NCBI RefSeq assembly: GCF_029030725.1
Contig: NZ_CP113162.1
Coordinates: 1,424,501 to 1,488,500 of the forward strand
Reading direction: 5' to 3'
DNA: 64,000 bases
Source of the DNA: [Pseudomonas] carboxydohydrogena
GTDB taxonomy: Bacteria; Pseudomonadota; Alphaproteobacteria; Rhizobiales; Xanthobacteraceae
This document shows, in pieces, positions 28,309 through 37,659 of the stretch (position 1 is the first letter of the stretch; each line of letters starts with the position of its first letter). The position numbers and the translations under genes were made by a program. The notes beneath the pieces are model-generated. The model worked only from the letters and a program-made list of their open reading frames with translations. It did no database searches and was not told the origin of the DNA.

Positions 28309-29610
28309 TCACACCTGCTCGAATACGGTACGGCCGCCGACGAACGTGCGCACCGCGCGTCCGGTGAAGCGCGCTTCGTCGAACGGCGTGTTCTTGCACT
28401 TCGATTTCAGATCGGCGGGATCGAGGATCCACGGCGTATCGAGATCGATCACCACGATGTCGGCCGGCCGGCCCTTGCGCAGCGTGCCGCCGGGAAGTCC
28501 GAGCAGTTCGGCGGGGCGCGTCGACATCGCGCGGATGAGGCGGGAGAGTTCGATCTCGCCATTGTGGACAAGGCGCAGGCCTGCCGAAAGCATGGTTTCC
28601 AGACCGATCGCACCGGAAGCGGCTTCCGCGAACGGCAGGCGCTTCACCTCGACGTCCTGCGGGTTGTGATCCGACATGATGACGTCGATGAGTCCGGAAG
28701 CGAGGGCGGCCACAAGCTCCTTGCGGTCATCCTCGGTGCGCAGCGGCGGCGACAGCTTGAGAAACGTCCTGTAGGGGCCGATGTCGTTTTCGTTCAGCGT
28801 CACATGATTGATCGAGGCGGAGGCGCTGACGGCAAGGCCCGCCTCGCGCGCGCGCCGCAGGATGTCGAGCGACTCGGTGCAACTGATGGAGGCGGCGTGA
28901 TAGCGCCCGCCGGTCAGCGCCACGAGGCGCATGTCGCGCTCCAGCATCACCGCCTCGGCGGCGCTGGGCGCGCCGGTCAGGCCGAGGCGTGAGGCGAGTT
29001 CGCCTTCGTTCATCACGCCTTCGCCCGCGAGGTTGGGATCCTCGGTGTGGTGGACGATCAGCACGTCGAAATCGCGCGCATAGGTGAGGGCGCGGCGCAT
29101 CACCTGCGCGTTCATCACGCTTTTCGCGCCATCGGTGAAGGCGACAGCGCCCGCGGCCTTCAAGAGGCCGAACTCGGTCATCTCCTCGCCGGCGAGACCC
29201 TTGGTCAGCGCGGCCATCGGGTGGATGTTGACCACGGCGGTGTCGCGGGCGCGGCGCAGCACGAAATCCACGGTCGCCGAATTATCGGTGACGGGCTTGG
29301 TATCGGGCTGGCAGATGATGGTGGTGATGCCGCCCGCCGCCGCCGCCTGGCTCGCGGAGGCGAACGTCTCGCGGTGGCCCGCGCCGGGTTCGCCGACGAA
29401 GGCGCGCATGTCGATCAGGCCGGGGGCGACGATCTTGCCCGCGCAGTCGATGATCTCGGCGCCTTCGGGCGCGTGGCTCTTGCCGACACCGGGCCCGGCC
29501 TCGGCGATAACGCCGTCCTGGATCAGCACGCCGCCGCGACCGTCGAGATCGCATGAAGGATCGATCAGGCGGGCGTTGGCGAGGAGCGTGGGGCGGTTAT
29601 CTTTCAGCAT
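28309..29610 (-). CDS. pyrC: Dihydroorotase-like protein (probably non-catalytic PyrC') paired with PyrB
   Basis: The 433-residue amidohydrolase-fold protein has the dihydroorotase layout but key metal ligands are changed. The first-strand HxH motif reads [10 protein letters not shown] (R and F at the histidine positions) and the later HVST-type histidine is replaced (YHAASISC). The Asp of the last strand (VMSDHNPQ) is kept. In Pseudomonas a similar PyrC' lacks activity but is needed to assemble the aspartate transcarbamoylase PyrB. Its position 3 bases after pyrB fits that role. An active dihydroorotase should be elsewhere in the genome. Annotation pipelines would call it dihydroorotase; catalysis here is doubtful. 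Confidence 0.88.
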   Translation of the reverse strand: MLKDNRPTLLANARLIDPSCDLDGRGGVLIQDGVIAEAGPGVGKSHAPEGAEIIDCAGKIVAPGLIDMRAFVGEPGAGHRETFASASQAAAAGGITTIICQPDTKPVTDNSATVDFVLRRARDTAVVNIHPMAALTKGLAGEEMTEFGLLKAAGAVAFTDGAKSVMNAQVMRRALTYARDFDVLIVHHTEDPNLAGEGVMNEGELASRLGLTGAPSAAEAVMLERDMRLVALTGGRYHAASISCTESLDILRRAREAGLAVSASASINHVTLNENDIGPYRTFLKLSPPLRTEDDRKELVAALASGLIDVIMSDHNPQDVEVKRLPFAEAASGAIGLETMLSAGLRLVHNGEIELSRLIRAMSTRPAELLGLPGGTLRKGRPADIVVIDLDTPWILDPADLKSKCKNTPFDEARFTGRAVRTFVGGRTVFEQV

Positions 29611-29613
29611 GTT

Positions 29614-30567
29614 TCACGCATTCGGCAGGTTGCGGGCGAGTGCTTCGAGCACCGCCATGCGCACCGCCACTCCCATTTCGACCTGTTCGCGGATCAGCGA
29701 TTGCGCGCCGTCCGCGACGATGGAGTCGATCTCGACTCCGCGATTCATCGGGCCCGGGTGCATCACGAGCGCATCGGGTTTGGCATAGGCCAGCTTCTTC
29801 TGGTCGAGGCCGTAGAACTGGAAATATTCCGAGCTCGACGGCACGAATGAGCCGCTCATGCGCTCGCGCTGCAATCGCAACATCATCACGATGTCGGCGC
29901 CGTTCAATCCCTCGCGCATGTCGTGCGCGACCTCGACGCCCATCCGCTCGATGCCGGGCGGCAGCAGCGTGGAGGGACCGACGACGCGAACCCGCGCGCC
30001 CATCAAATTGAGCAGGATGATGTTGGAGCGGGCGACGCGCGAATGCAGCACGTCACCGCAGATCGCGATCAGCAGGCCTTCCAGCCGTCCCTTGTTGCGG
30101 CGGATGGTGAGCGCGTCGAGCAGCGCCTGCGTCGGGTGTTCGTGCGCGCCGTCGCCTGCGTTGACGACGGAGCCGTCCACCTTGCGCGCCAGAAGCTCGA
30201 CCGCGCCGGAAGCGTGATGACGCACCACCAGAATGTCGGGATGCATCGCGTTTAGCGTCACGGCGGTGTCCATCAGCGTCTCGCCCTTGCGCATCGAGGA
30301 CGAGGAAACGGACATGTTCATGACGTCCGCGCCGAGCCGCTTGCCTGCGATCTCGAACGAGGACTGGGTGCGGGTGGAGTTCTCGAAGAACAGATTGACC
30401 TGGGTGCGGCCGCTCAGGACGCTGCTTTTCTTGTCCACCTGCCGGTTCAGTTCGACATATTCATCGGCGAGGTTGAGAAGGCCGGTGATGTCGGCGGCGG
30501 AAAGGCCTTCGATGCCCAGCAGATGCCGGTGCCCGAGGACGAAACTCGATTTTGGTGCAGGGGTCAT
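29614..30567 (-). CDS. pyrB: Aspartate carbamoyltransferase catalytic subunit
   Basis: The 317-residue enzyme condenses carbamoyl phosphate and aspartate, the committed step of pyrimidine synthesis. The carbamoyl-phosphate loop [13 protein letters not shown] (Ser-Thr-Arg-Thr), HPTQALLD and the aspartate loop MLRLQRERM are seen; HPGPMNRG is at the C-terminal side. The frame extends well upstream, but ATG 30567 gives the family length. No pyrI is present; the adjacent PyrC' is the expected partner for a dodecameric complex. Confidence 0.95.
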   Translation of the reverse strand: MTPAPKSSFVLGHRHLLGIEGLSAADITGLLNLADEYVELNRQVDKKSSVLSGRTQVNLFFENSTRTQSSFEIAGKRLGADVMNMSVSSSSMRKGETLMDTAVTLNAMHPDILVVRHHASGAVELLARKVDGSVVNAGDGAHEHPTQALLDALTIRRNKGRLEGLLIAICGDVLHSRVARSNIILLNLMGARVRVVGPSTLLPPGIERMGVEVAHDMREGLNGADIVMMLRLQRERMSGSFVPSSSEYFQFYGLDQKKLAYAKPDALVMHPGPMNRGVEIDSIVADGAQSLIREQVEMGVAVRMAVLEALARNLPNA

Positions 30568-30742
30568 TAAAGCCAAACCTATAGGCAGACTTGGCTTTCG
30601 GAGCAAGGCGGATTCGACGGCTGTGGACGGTTCGCGCGCGCCCCTGCGCGGCAGGGTAAATGGCGGCCGGAAGGGTCTCGCCGATGGCCGGAGAAAACGG
30701 GGCCAACGGCAGATGCGCGCCCAGCCGCCCTGAAAGGCGCCG

Positions 30743-31027
30743 CTATTTCTTGCTGCCCTCGTGGATGCCCTTGTAACCGTCGCTCGCCGTGCCCTGGGTC
30801 TTCGCGGCGTTCGGTCCGGTTTCCGGCTGGCCGGACTGGGCGTCGTGGCCCGAGGCTTGTGGCGATTCGGCCGGCGCGGACTGTTTCGCATCCGGCTTGT
30901 CGCTGGTGGCCGGCTGGGTGGGATTCTGTGCCGCCGGGCTTTGCGTGGACGTATTTTGCGCCGATGCGCCATACGCGCTCAGAATCATCGCCGCGATAGC
31001 CGCGGCAAGAAGGGGCTTCACCTGCAT
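30743..31027 (-). CDS. Small secreted Gln/Ser/Pro-rich protein
   Basis: The 94-residue protein has a clear signal peptide (1-23, ending GASA) and then a low-complexity region rich in Gln, Pro, Ser, Ala and Asp, ending [11 protein letters not shown]. No domain is recognised. ATG 31027 is chosen because GGAGGAATGCCAG precedes it; the frame itself extends to 31249. It is divergent from the acyl-CoA dehydrogenase gene. The function is unknown; low-complexity secreted proteins of this type are common in the group. Confidence 0.62.
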   Translation of the reverse strand: MQVKPLLAAAIAAMILSAYGASAQNTSTQSPAAQNPTQPATSDKPDAKQSAPAESPQASGHDAQSGQPETGPNAAKTQGTASDGYKGIHEGSKK

Positions 31028-31193
31028 CTGGCATTCCTCCGGTGTTGGTTGCCGGGAAACCTCGTGCGGCAGGGCAGGTTCCGGAAAATTTCTCGCTGCG
31101 GCGATTTTCCGCGCCATGCCGCTGGCGCTAGACTTGCCCCCATCCGGCCCGAATCGGAGTGCGTGCCGCTCCGTCTTCGTCAGGAGCATCGCC

Positions 31194-32828
31194 ATGCCGT
31201 TTGCCCGCGCCGCCGTGCTCAACCAGCCGCCGCCGTTTTGCGACGTCAATCTGTTTAATTGCGACGCTCCGCTGATGGAGGCGGTGGCTGCCTATGGCGC
31301 GCGGGATCGTGCGGAGGACCTGTCGCTGTTTGGGCGGCTCTGGGGCTCAGTGGCGATGGCGGAGCGCGGGCGGCTCGCCAATGAAAATCCGCCGAAGCTG
31401 AAGACATACGACGCGCGTGGATTTCGCCGCGACGAGGTGGAATTTCATCCGGCCTATCACGAGCTGATGGCGCACAGCGCCCATGCCAGGTTGCACAACT
31501 CGACATGGACCGCTGCGGGGACGCCGGTAGGAGGCGCTGCGGAAGTCGTGCGCGCGGCGAAGTTCTTCATCGCCGCACAGGTCGAGACCGGGCATCTGTG
31601 TCCGATCACGATGACGCGCGCGTCGGTGGCGGCGCTGGCGAGCGACGAGGCGCTGCGCGCGCGGATCATGCCGGTGCTGGGGATGAGCGTTTACGATCCC
31701 GCCTTCATGCCGTGGTGGCAAAAGCGCGGCATGACTATCGGCATGGGCATGACCGAGAAGCAGGGCGGCACCGACGTGCGCGCCAACATCACCCGTGCCG
31801 AGAAGGACGGCGATGCCTATCGCATCACCGGCCATAAATGGTTCATGTCGGCGCCGATGTCGGATGCGTTTCTCGTGCTGGCGCAGGCGGAAGGAGGTCT
31901 CACCTGTTTTGTCATGCCGCGTTTTGCGCCGGACGGCACGGTGAATGCGCTGCGCTTCCAGCGCCTCAAGGACAAGCTCGGCAACCGCTCCAACGCCTCG
32001 TCCGAAGTGGAGTTCGAGGGTGCGTATGCACTGCGGCTGGGCGAGGAGGGGCGCGGCATCGCCACCATTATCCAGATGGTGTCGCTGACGCGGCAGGATT
32101 GCGCCATCGCCTCCGCCGGGCTGATGCGCTCGGGCCTTGCGCACGCGCTTCACCATGCGCGGCATCGCAGCGTGTTCGGCAAGCATCTCGCCGACCAGCC
32201 CTTGATGCGCGGCGTGCTGGCAGACATGGCCCTCCATGTCGAGGCCACGACGGCGCTGGTGATGCGACTGTGCCATGCGTTCGACCGTGCGCCCGATGAT
32301 CCGCTTGAGAACGCCATCATGCGGCTGATGACGCCGGTGGTGAAATACTGGGTGTGCAAGAGCGCGCCCGCCTTCTTGTACGAGGCGATGGAGTGCCTCG
32401 GCGGCAACGGCTATGTCGAGGAAGGCATCATGGAGCGGCATTACCGCGAGGCGCCGGTCAACGCGATCTGGGAAGGCTCCGGCAATGTGATGTGCCTCGA
32501 CGTGCTGCGGGTGGTGTCGCGCGAGCGCGATGCCGCGGCCGCCGTTCTGGCTCACCTCGCGCAAGAGGGTGGGGATTTGCCGGACGTAAAGGCGGCATTG
32601 TCCGCGACCGCTGCGGCGCTGGGCCGGCCGGATGCGGAGGGAACGGCCCGTGACGCCGTGGAAAGCCTCGCGCTTGCGGCCGCCGCCGTGGCGCTGAAGC
32701 CGGTCCATCCCGGCCATGCGGCCCTGTTCGCGCAAACGCGACTGGCGCAACGGCACGGGCTGATGTATGGCGCGGTCAGCCTTACGCCCGGCGAGATTGA
32801 GGGCCTGCTCGCACGGGCGCTGCCTTAA
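31194..32828 (+). CDS. AidB-like acyl-CoA dehydrogenase
   Basis: The 544-residue flavoprotein belongs to the AidB branch of acyl-CoA dehydrogenases: an extra N-terminal domain (1-160), the FAD-binding ITMTRASVAAL/GMGMTEKQGGTDVRANIT, GHKWFMSAPMSD, and the C-terminal EAMECLGGNGYVEEGIMERHYREAPVNAIWEGSGNVM with the catalytic Glu region. AidB of E. coli (541 residues) belongs to the adaptive alkylation response and binds DNA. No ada/alkB genes are next to it. The frame extends further upstream (30789), but the ATG at 31194 follows CAGGAGCATC and matches family start. Confidence 0.9.
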   Translation: MPFARAAVLNQPPPFCDVNLFNCDAPLMEAVAAYGARDRAEDLSLFGRLWGSVAMAERGRLANENPPKLKTYDARGFRRDEVEFHPAYHELMAHSAHARLHNSTWTAAGTPVGGAAEVVRAAKFFIAAQVETGHLCPITMTRASVAALASDEALRARIMPVLGMSVYDPAFMPWWQKRGMTIGMGMTEKQGGTDVRANITRAEKDGDAYRITGHKWFMSAPMSDAFLVLAQAEGGLTCFVMPRFAPDGTVNALRFQRLKDKLGNRSNASSEVEFEGAYALRLGEEGRGIATIIQMVSLTRQDCAIASAGLMRSGLAHALHHARHRSVFGKHLADQPLMRGVLADMALHVEATTALVMRLCHAFDRAPDDPLENAIMRLMTPVVKYWVCKSAPAFLYEAMECLGGNGYVEEGIMERHYREAPVNAIWEGSGNVMCLDVLRVVSRERDAAAAVLAHLAQEGGDLPDVKAALSATAAALGRPDAEGTARDAVESLALAAAAVALKPVHPGHAALFAQTRLAQRHGLMYGAVSLTPGEIEGLLARALP

Positions 32829-32854
32829 GCTCTATTGCAACCGAAAGCATATCG

Positions 32855-33640
32855 ATGAGTCTTCCCGAAACGCTCACCGACGACCCCGTTGCGTTGCCGC
32901 CCCGCGAGCCGCGCGTCTGGAAATTCTGGGGCACCTCGCTGTGGGGACTGCTGATTTTCATCGCGCTGTTCCTCGGGCAGGGCGCGACGATCGTGATTCT
33001 GCTCCTCATGCAGAAAGAACCGCTCACCATGTCCACCTTCGCGAGTTCGCTGACGCATGTGGTCACGGGCGGCAAGGCGCTGTCGCTCTCGGTCATGACC
33101 GGCCTGCCGGGCGTGCTGCTCGCGATCTGGCTCGCGACGAAGCTGGCGCGCCAGCGCTTCGCGGATTACCTCGCGCTGAACCGTCCGTCATGGAAATGGC
33201 TGCTGATCGGCGCGGTCAGCCTCGCGGTACTGGTCGAGGGATGGGATTTGCTGTCCAAGGCCACCGGCCGCGAGGTGATGCCCGGCTTCATGATGGACAC
33301 GCTGAAAGCCGCGCAGGCCGACAACACGCTATGGCTGCTCGTTCTCGCCATCGTGGTTGCGGCGCCGGTCACGGAGGAATTCTTCGTGCGCGGCTTTCTA
33401 TATCGCGGCTGGTCGGAATCCTTCCTGCGGATTCCCGGTGCGATCATCCTGTCCTCGGCGGTCTGGACGATGATGCACCTGCAATACGACTGGTTCTTCC
33501 TCGGCGAGGTGTTCTCGATCGGGTTGCTGCTCGGCTATCTGCGCTATCGGAGCAATTCGACATGGCTCACGGTGGTGATCCACGGCCTGAACAATCTCGC
33601 GGCGACGATCCAGACCATCTGGCTCGCCTCGCATTCCTGA
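32855..33640 (+). CDS. CPBP-family intramembrane glutamic endopeptidase
   Basis: The 261-residue polytopic membrane protein has about six to seven transmembrane segments and the CAAX/Abi motifs: EEFFVRGF (EExxxR), a His in WTMMHLQYDW and a second in VVIHGLNNLA. These form the active site of the intramembrane protease family related to Rce1. Substrate unknown. It lies 26 bases after the AidB-like gene on the same strand; co-transcription is possible. Confidence 0.88.
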   Translation: MSLPETLTDDPVALPPREPRVWKFWGTSLWGLLIFIALFLGQGATIVILLLMQKEPLTMSTFASSLTHVVTGGKALSLSVMTGLPGVLLAIWLATKLARQRFADYLALNRPSWKWLLIGAVSLAVLVEGWDLLSKATGREVMPGFMMDTLKAAQADNTLWLLVLAIVVAAPVTEEFFVRGFLYRGWSESFLRIPGAIILSSAVWTMMHLQYDWFFLGEVFSIGLLLGYLRYRSNSTWLTVVIHGLNNLAATIQTIWLASHS

Positions 33641-33646
33641 TCCGGG

Positions 33647-34129
33647 CTATGGCTGGCGGCCGAGCGCCGCGAGCCGGTCCAGCGCGCCTTGCAGGATGAA
33701 GATCGCGGCGTGCTCGTCGATCACCTCGGCGCGGCGCGCGCGGCTGACATCGTTGGCGATCAGTTCGCGCTCGACGGCGGCGGTCGAAAGCCGCTCGTCC
33801 CACAGGCCGATGGCGAGATCGGTGAGCTTTGCGAAGTTGCGGGCGAAGGCGCGGGTCGATTGCGCGCGCGGGCCTTCGCTGCCGTCCATGTTGATCGGCA
33901 GGCCGAGCACAAATCCGGCGCAGGCGCGCTCGCCTGATATTCTCAGCAGTTCGGCGGCGTCCTTTGTGAAGGTCTTGCGCTGGATCGTCGTCACGCCGGT
34001 CGCGAGCCGCCGGTCCGGATCGGAGACGGCGACGCCGATGGTCTTGGTGCCGAGGTCGAGCCCGATCAATGCGCCACGCGGCGTCCAGTGCGCGGCGGCC
34101 TCGATGAGGGGAAGGATAAGAGCGGGCAT
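33647..34129 (-). CDS. ruvX: Putative pre-16S rRNA nuclease / Holliday-junction resolvase-like YqgF
   Basis: The 160-residue RNase H-like protein shows GLDLGTKTIGVAVSD with the catalytic Asp, VLGLPINMDGSEGPRA with Glu, DERLSTAAVER and the final Asp in VIDEHAA. YqgF processes the 5' end of 16S rRNA and is related to RuvC. The frame extends to an ATG at 34144; the 34129 ATG matches the family start MPALILPL. It converges with the CPBP gene (stops 6 bases apart). Confidence 0.9.
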   Translation of the reverse strand: MPALILPLIEAAAHWTPRGALIGLDLGTKTIGVAVSDPDRRLATGVTTIQRKTFTKDAAELLRISGERACAGFVLGLPINMDGSEGPRAQSTRAFARNFAKLTDLAIGLWDERLSTAAVERELIANDVSRARRAEVIDEHAAIFILQGALDRLAALGRQP

Positions 34130-34171
34130 GGTGTCGCTTACCATGACGTGGAAAGCCGATGCAAAGCCATC

Positions 34172-35095
34172 CTATGCCTTTGCCGTCCGCGTGCTCCGTG
34201 GCTTTTTCGCTTTTCGGGCCTTCGCGGAGGGCCGTCCCTCTTTTATGGAAGCCATCAGGGTCCGCAGCGCCATGACGGGTGCCGATATCTCGCCCTCGCG
34301 CCAGATCAGCGGCGTGACGATTTCGCTTTGCGCGCGCGGAATGGGATTTCGCCGCACGCGCGCGTGAGGCATCGCATCCAGCACGGCCTCCGGCATCAGG
34401 GCGATGCCCGCCCCGGCCGCGACGCAGGCGACGATCGCATGATACGATGTCAGTTCCATCACGCGCAGGGTGGCGAGGCTTTCGCGCTTCAGCCAGCGTT
34501 GCAGCACGCGGCGATAGGCGCAGCCGGTCGGGAAGGCGATCAGGCTTTGACCCGCGGCCTCGCGCGAACTGGCGATGGGCGGATGATCCGCGCTTGAAAT
34601 CACCACGAGGCGTTCGCGAAACACCGGCATGTGAGCGAGCCCGCGCACGGATGGCGGCTCGGCGATGAAGGCAGCGTCCAGCCGCCGCTCCGCGACCGCA
34701 TTGACCAGCGTGTCGTTGGTGCCGGTGGTCAATTCAAGGCGCACATCGGGATAGCGGCGGTGAAACTCGGCCAGCACGGCGGGCAGACGGCTGGCGGACG
34801 TGCTTTCCAGCGCGCCGAGTTTCAAGAGGCCATGGGGCGGCGCGCCGGACACGGCGTTGCGTGCTTCCTCGGACAGCCGGATCAGCCGCTCGGCGTAGTC
34901 GAGCAGCAGTTCGCCGCTCGGCGACAGATGCAGCCGCTGGCGGTCGCGATGAAACAGCGGCACGCCGATGGTGCTTTCCAGTTGCTTGATGCGCGTCGTG
35001 ACGTTCGAGGGCACGCGATGCAATTTCTGCGCGGCCTTGATGATGCCGCCTTCCTCGGCGACGGCCTTGAACATCTGTAAATCCGTGAAGTTCAT
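34172..35095 (-). CDS. LysR-family transcriptional regulator
   Basis: The 307-residue regulator has an N-terminal winged HTH (MNFTDLQMFKAVAEEGGIIKAAQKLHRVPSNVTTRIKQLE) and a C-terminal effector-binding domain; a basic Lys/Arg-rich tail ends the protein. The ATG at 35095 gives the standard LysR start; the frame extends 7 codons further. It is divergent from an MFS transporter gene, the usual layout for LysR regulating its neighbour. An inverted repeat in the shared gap is the likely binding site. Confidence 0.9.
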   Translation of the reverse strand: MNFTDLQMFKAVAEEGGIIKAAQKLHRVPSNVTTRIKQLESTIGVPLFHRDRQRLHLSPSGELLLDYAERLIRLSEEARNAVSGAPPHGLLKLGALESTSASRLPAVLAEFHRRYPDVRLELTTGTNDTLVNAVAERRLDAAFIAEPPSVRGLAHMPVFRERLVVISSADHPPIASSREAAGQSLIAFPTGCAYRRVLQRWLKRESLATLRVMELTSYHAIVACVAAGAGIALMPEAVLDAMPHARVRRNPIPRAQSEIVTPLIWREGEISAPVMALRTLMASIKEGRPSAKARKAKKPRSTRTAKA

Positions 35096-35123
35096 CGCGG
35101 CCTCTGATGGTCTCATGATCGAG

Positions 35124-35142
35124 TATTCTCAAAAAGAGAATA
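35124..35142. promoter_or_regulatory. Candidate LysR operator in the LysR/MFS gap
   Basis: A 7-bp inverted repeat TATTCTC-AAAAA-GAGAATA, with a related half-site GAGAATA near 35171-35177. It has the T-N11-A form of LysR boxes and lies in the divergent AT-rich gap, 29 bases upstream of the lysR start and 58 upstream of the MFS start. Confidence 0.55.
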
Positions 35143-35199
35143 TGTTATTCTTTATTATTCAATATCCGAGAATATGTCGCCAGTCTACTCTCGCGGCGA

Positions 35200-36399
35200 A
35201 TGAGTTCAATCGCCGGATACGCCATGTCATCTGCTTCCGTCCCGACCGCATCGCCCTCAATGCCGCGCGCCGGCTCCATCGCGTGGATCGGACTTGCCGG
35301 GCTGGCGGTGGCGATGGGGATCGGGCGCTTCGCCTTCACGCCTGTGCTGCCGTTGATGCAGCAGGAGGGAAGCGTCGGTCTGGTGGAGGGCGGCTGGCTC
35401 GCGACCGCCAATTACGTTGGCTACCTTGCCGGGGCGTTGATCTGCATCTGGTGGCATCCCCGTCCGGCCACGGCCGTGCGCTGGGGGCTTCTGTCGATCG
35501 CCATGCTTACTCTCGCGATGGGCCTGACGCGGGGTTTCCCGCTCTGGCTGATCCTGCGGTTTCTGGCCGGTGCGGGCAGCGCCTTCGTGCTGGTGGGCGT
35601 ATCCGCCTGGGCGATGCCGCGCCTCGCGCTGGCGCACAAGGAGACATGGTCGGGATATGTCTTCTCGGGCGTGGGCGTCGGCATCTGCTTTGCCGGTGTT
35701 TTATGCCTCGTCGCGGGCGTCATTGCCTTGGGCGCGAACCTGACATGGATCGGCCTTGGCGTCGTCGCCGCGCTGTTCACGTTGGTGCTCTGGTTGCCGC
35801 TGACGGGCGACGATGGGCACGAGGTTTTGCCGCCGAAATCCCGGCCCGCTCCCCTGAGCGGAGAAGCGTGGCTGGCGGCGCTGTGCTACGGCGCGTTCGG
35901 TTACGGCTACATCATTCCCGCAACTTTTCTGCCTGCCATGGCGCGCGACGTCATCACCGATCCGGTGATGTTCGGCATGGTGTGGCCGGTGTTCGGCGCG
36001 GCGGGCGCGATCTCGACGATCTGCGCCGCGAAATTCCTGCCGCATCATTCGGCGCGGCGTCTGTGGATTTTCGGACAATGGGTTCTGGCGGCCGGCGTGG
36101 TCGCGCCAGTGTTCGTCGTCAATCTATATGCGTTGCTGTTCTCGGCGTTGTGCGTCGGAAGCACCTTCATGGTCATCACCATGGCTGGCATCCGCGAAGC
36201 GCGTCGCCTTGGCGGTGCGCATCCGGGGCGGCTGATCGCGCTCTACACGGCGGCTTTCGCGGTGGGACAGATTCTCGGCCCGCCAACGGTGAGCCTGTTT
36301 GGCGGAGGACTGGTGGTGCCAAGCGTGATCGCGGCGCTGGTTCTCGTCGTGAGCAATCTGGTGCTGGGGTGGAGTGCCCAAGCCTCGGGAAAAGAATAG
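35200..36399 (+). CDS. MFS transporter, YbfB/YjiJ family
   Basis: The 399-residue protein has about twelve transmembrane segments and the YbfB/YjiJ features at the N-terminus (GIGRFAFTPVLPLM, VGYLAGALI). The substrate is unknown; the family is broadly annotated as exporters of small organics. A second ATG at 35224 is possible. Divergent LysR gene suggests inducer-controlled expression. It is followed by a carboxymuconolactone decarboxylase-like gene 17 bases later, perhaps in one unit. Confidence 0.85.
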   Translation: MSSIAGYAMSSASVPTASPSMPRAGSIAWIGLAGLAVAMGIGRFAFTPVLPLMQQEGSVGLVEGGWLATANYVGYLAGALICIWWHPRPATAVRWGLLSIAMLTLAMGLTRGFPLWLILRFLAGAGSAFVLVGVSAWAMPRLALAHKETWSGYVFSGVGVGICFAGVLCLVAGVIALGANLTWIGLGVVAALFTLVLWLPLTGDDGHEVLPPKSRPAPLSGEAWLAALCYGAFGYGYIIPATFLPAMARDVITDPVMFGMVWPVFGAAGAISTICAAKFLPHHSARRLWIFGQWVLAAGVVAPVFVVNLYALLFSALCVGSTFMVITMAGIREARRLGGAHPGRLIALYTAAFAVGQILGPPTVSLFGGGLVVPSVIAALVLVVSNLVLGWSAQASGKE

Positions 36400-36416
36400 G
36401 AAGAAGGACAACCGAT

Positions 36417-36992
36417 ATGCATCAGCACCCTGACCGCATGCCTCCGCTTGGGCTGGAGCAACTGGACGACGGCCAGAAGGCAGCAGCGCAGGCGCTCATT
36501 GACGGGCCGCGAAAGGGTGTCAAAGGACCCTTCATCCCGCTCTTGCGAAGCCCGCAACTGCTCGACCGCTTGCAGCGGGTCGGAGAGTACATCCGCTTCG
36601 ACAGCAGCTTGCCGCCGCGGTTGTCCGAATTCGCCATGCTGGTGGTGGCGCGCGCCTGCACCCAGCAGTTCGAATGGTTCACGCATGTTCCGCTGGCGCT
36701 CAAACTCGGCACCAGCTCCGAGACCGTCGAGGCAATCCGGTGCGGACGGCGCCCGGACGACATGAATACGGATGAAACTCTGGTCTACGACTTCACGCAG
36801 GAATTGCTTGCGCATCGCGGTGTCTGCGATTCGACCTATGCCAGAACAGTGAACCGGCTTGGCGAGCGCGGGGTGGTCGATCTGACCGGGCTGATCGGTT
36901 ATTTCCTGACCGTGTCGCTGGTGCTTAACGTCGCGCACACGCCGCCGGAGACTGTCGATGGCGTGAAGGCGCTGCCGGCCTTGCCACTATAG
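36417..36992 (+). CDS. Carboxymuconolactone decarboxylase-family protein
   Basis: The 191-residue all-helical protein belongs to the CMD/AhpD-like superfamily. Residues 60-110 (RLSEFAMLVVARACTQQFEWFTHVPLAL) form the core helices around a conserved Cys-Glu-His-type set (C72 area, E, H). The AhpD CxxC pair is missing, so it is not a typical thiol peroxidase. Role is likely small-molecule decarboxylation or detoxification, unproven. AGGAAGAAGGACAACC precedes the ATG. It is co-oriented with the MFS gene. Confidence 0.83.
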   Translation: MHQHPDRMPPLGLEQLDDGQKAAAQALIDGPRKGVKGPFIPLLRSPQLLDRLQRVGEYIRFDSSLPPRLSEFAMLVVARACTQQFEWFTHVPLALKLGTSSETVEAIRCGRRPDDMNTDETLVYDFTQELLAHRGVCDSTYARTVNRLGERGVVDLTGLIGYFLTVSLVLNVAHTPPETVDGVKALPALPL

Positions 36993-37170
36993 GCAATATG
37001 ACACGGATTCCGCCGCTACCGGGCAGGGCGGATAACAGCCAAATGGCGTGATTTTTTACTGCTTTTTCGCCCTTTTTCCCCTGATTTCCCCTTGGCCGGA
37101 AAATGCTTTATAGGCAGGCCATTGGAGCCGCCGAGGCGGTATTCCGGAGCCAAATCTGGGGCCATATCTA

Positions 37171-37458
37171 ATGTCAGTCGATGCAGCCACGGTTCGCCGG
37201 ATCGCGCAGCTTGCGCGGATCGCCGTCAGGGACGAGGAGGTGCCGCACCTTCAGGGCGAACTGAACGCGATGCTCGCTTTCATCGAGCAGTTGTCCGAGG
37301 TCGATGTCGAGGGTATCGAGCCGATGACCTCCGTGATGCCGATGGAGATGAAGAAGCGTCACGACCTCGTCAACGATGGCGAGATATCGAGCCTCGTGCT
37401 GGCCAACGCGCCGGTGACCGAGGATCACTTCTTTCTCGTGCCCAAGGTGGTCGAATAG
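37171..37458 (+). CDS. gatC: Asp-tRNA(Asn)/Glu-tRNA(Gln) amidotransferase subunit C
   Basis: The 95-residue GatC stabilises the GatA-GatB interface. [19 protein letters not shown] at the N-terminus and EPMTSVMPM, plus the C-terminal FFLVPKVVE, are family features. It leads the gat row; gatA is 193 bases downstream with a small gene between. Confidence 0.95.
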   Translation: MSVDAATVRRIAQLARIAVRDEEVPHLQGELNAMLAFIEQLSEVDVEGIEPMTSVMPMEMKKRHDLVNDGEISSLVLANAPVTEDHFFLVPKVVE

Positions 37459-37473
37459 CGGCACGGTGCTCCG

Positions 37474-37659
37474 ATGTGCGAACTTTGCAGCGACGAAGAC
37501 TTCTATCAGGCGTTCATGGACTACCTCGACGACATGGAACGGCAGGGCAAAACGCCGGACCCCGACGAAGGACATGACGTCGCCCTGAAAGCCTCCATGG
37601 CTGCCAAACGCGCCAAACGATCTCCCTTTATCTGCGACCCGATTGAGACGAATGACTGA
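37474..37659 (+). CDS. Small conserved-looking protein between gatC and gatA
   Basis: The 61-residue protein starts [20 protein letters not shown] with a CxxC pair, is acidic in the middle and ends [10 protein letters not shown]. Function unknown. Its stop overlaps the gatA start by 8 bases, so translation is linked; it lies 15 bases after gatC. Cysteines at 2, 5 and one near the end hint at a metal or redox role, which is a guess. Confidence 0.68.
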   Translation: MCELCSDEDFYQAFMDYLDDMERQGKTPDPDEGHDVALKASMAAKRAKRSPFICDPIETND

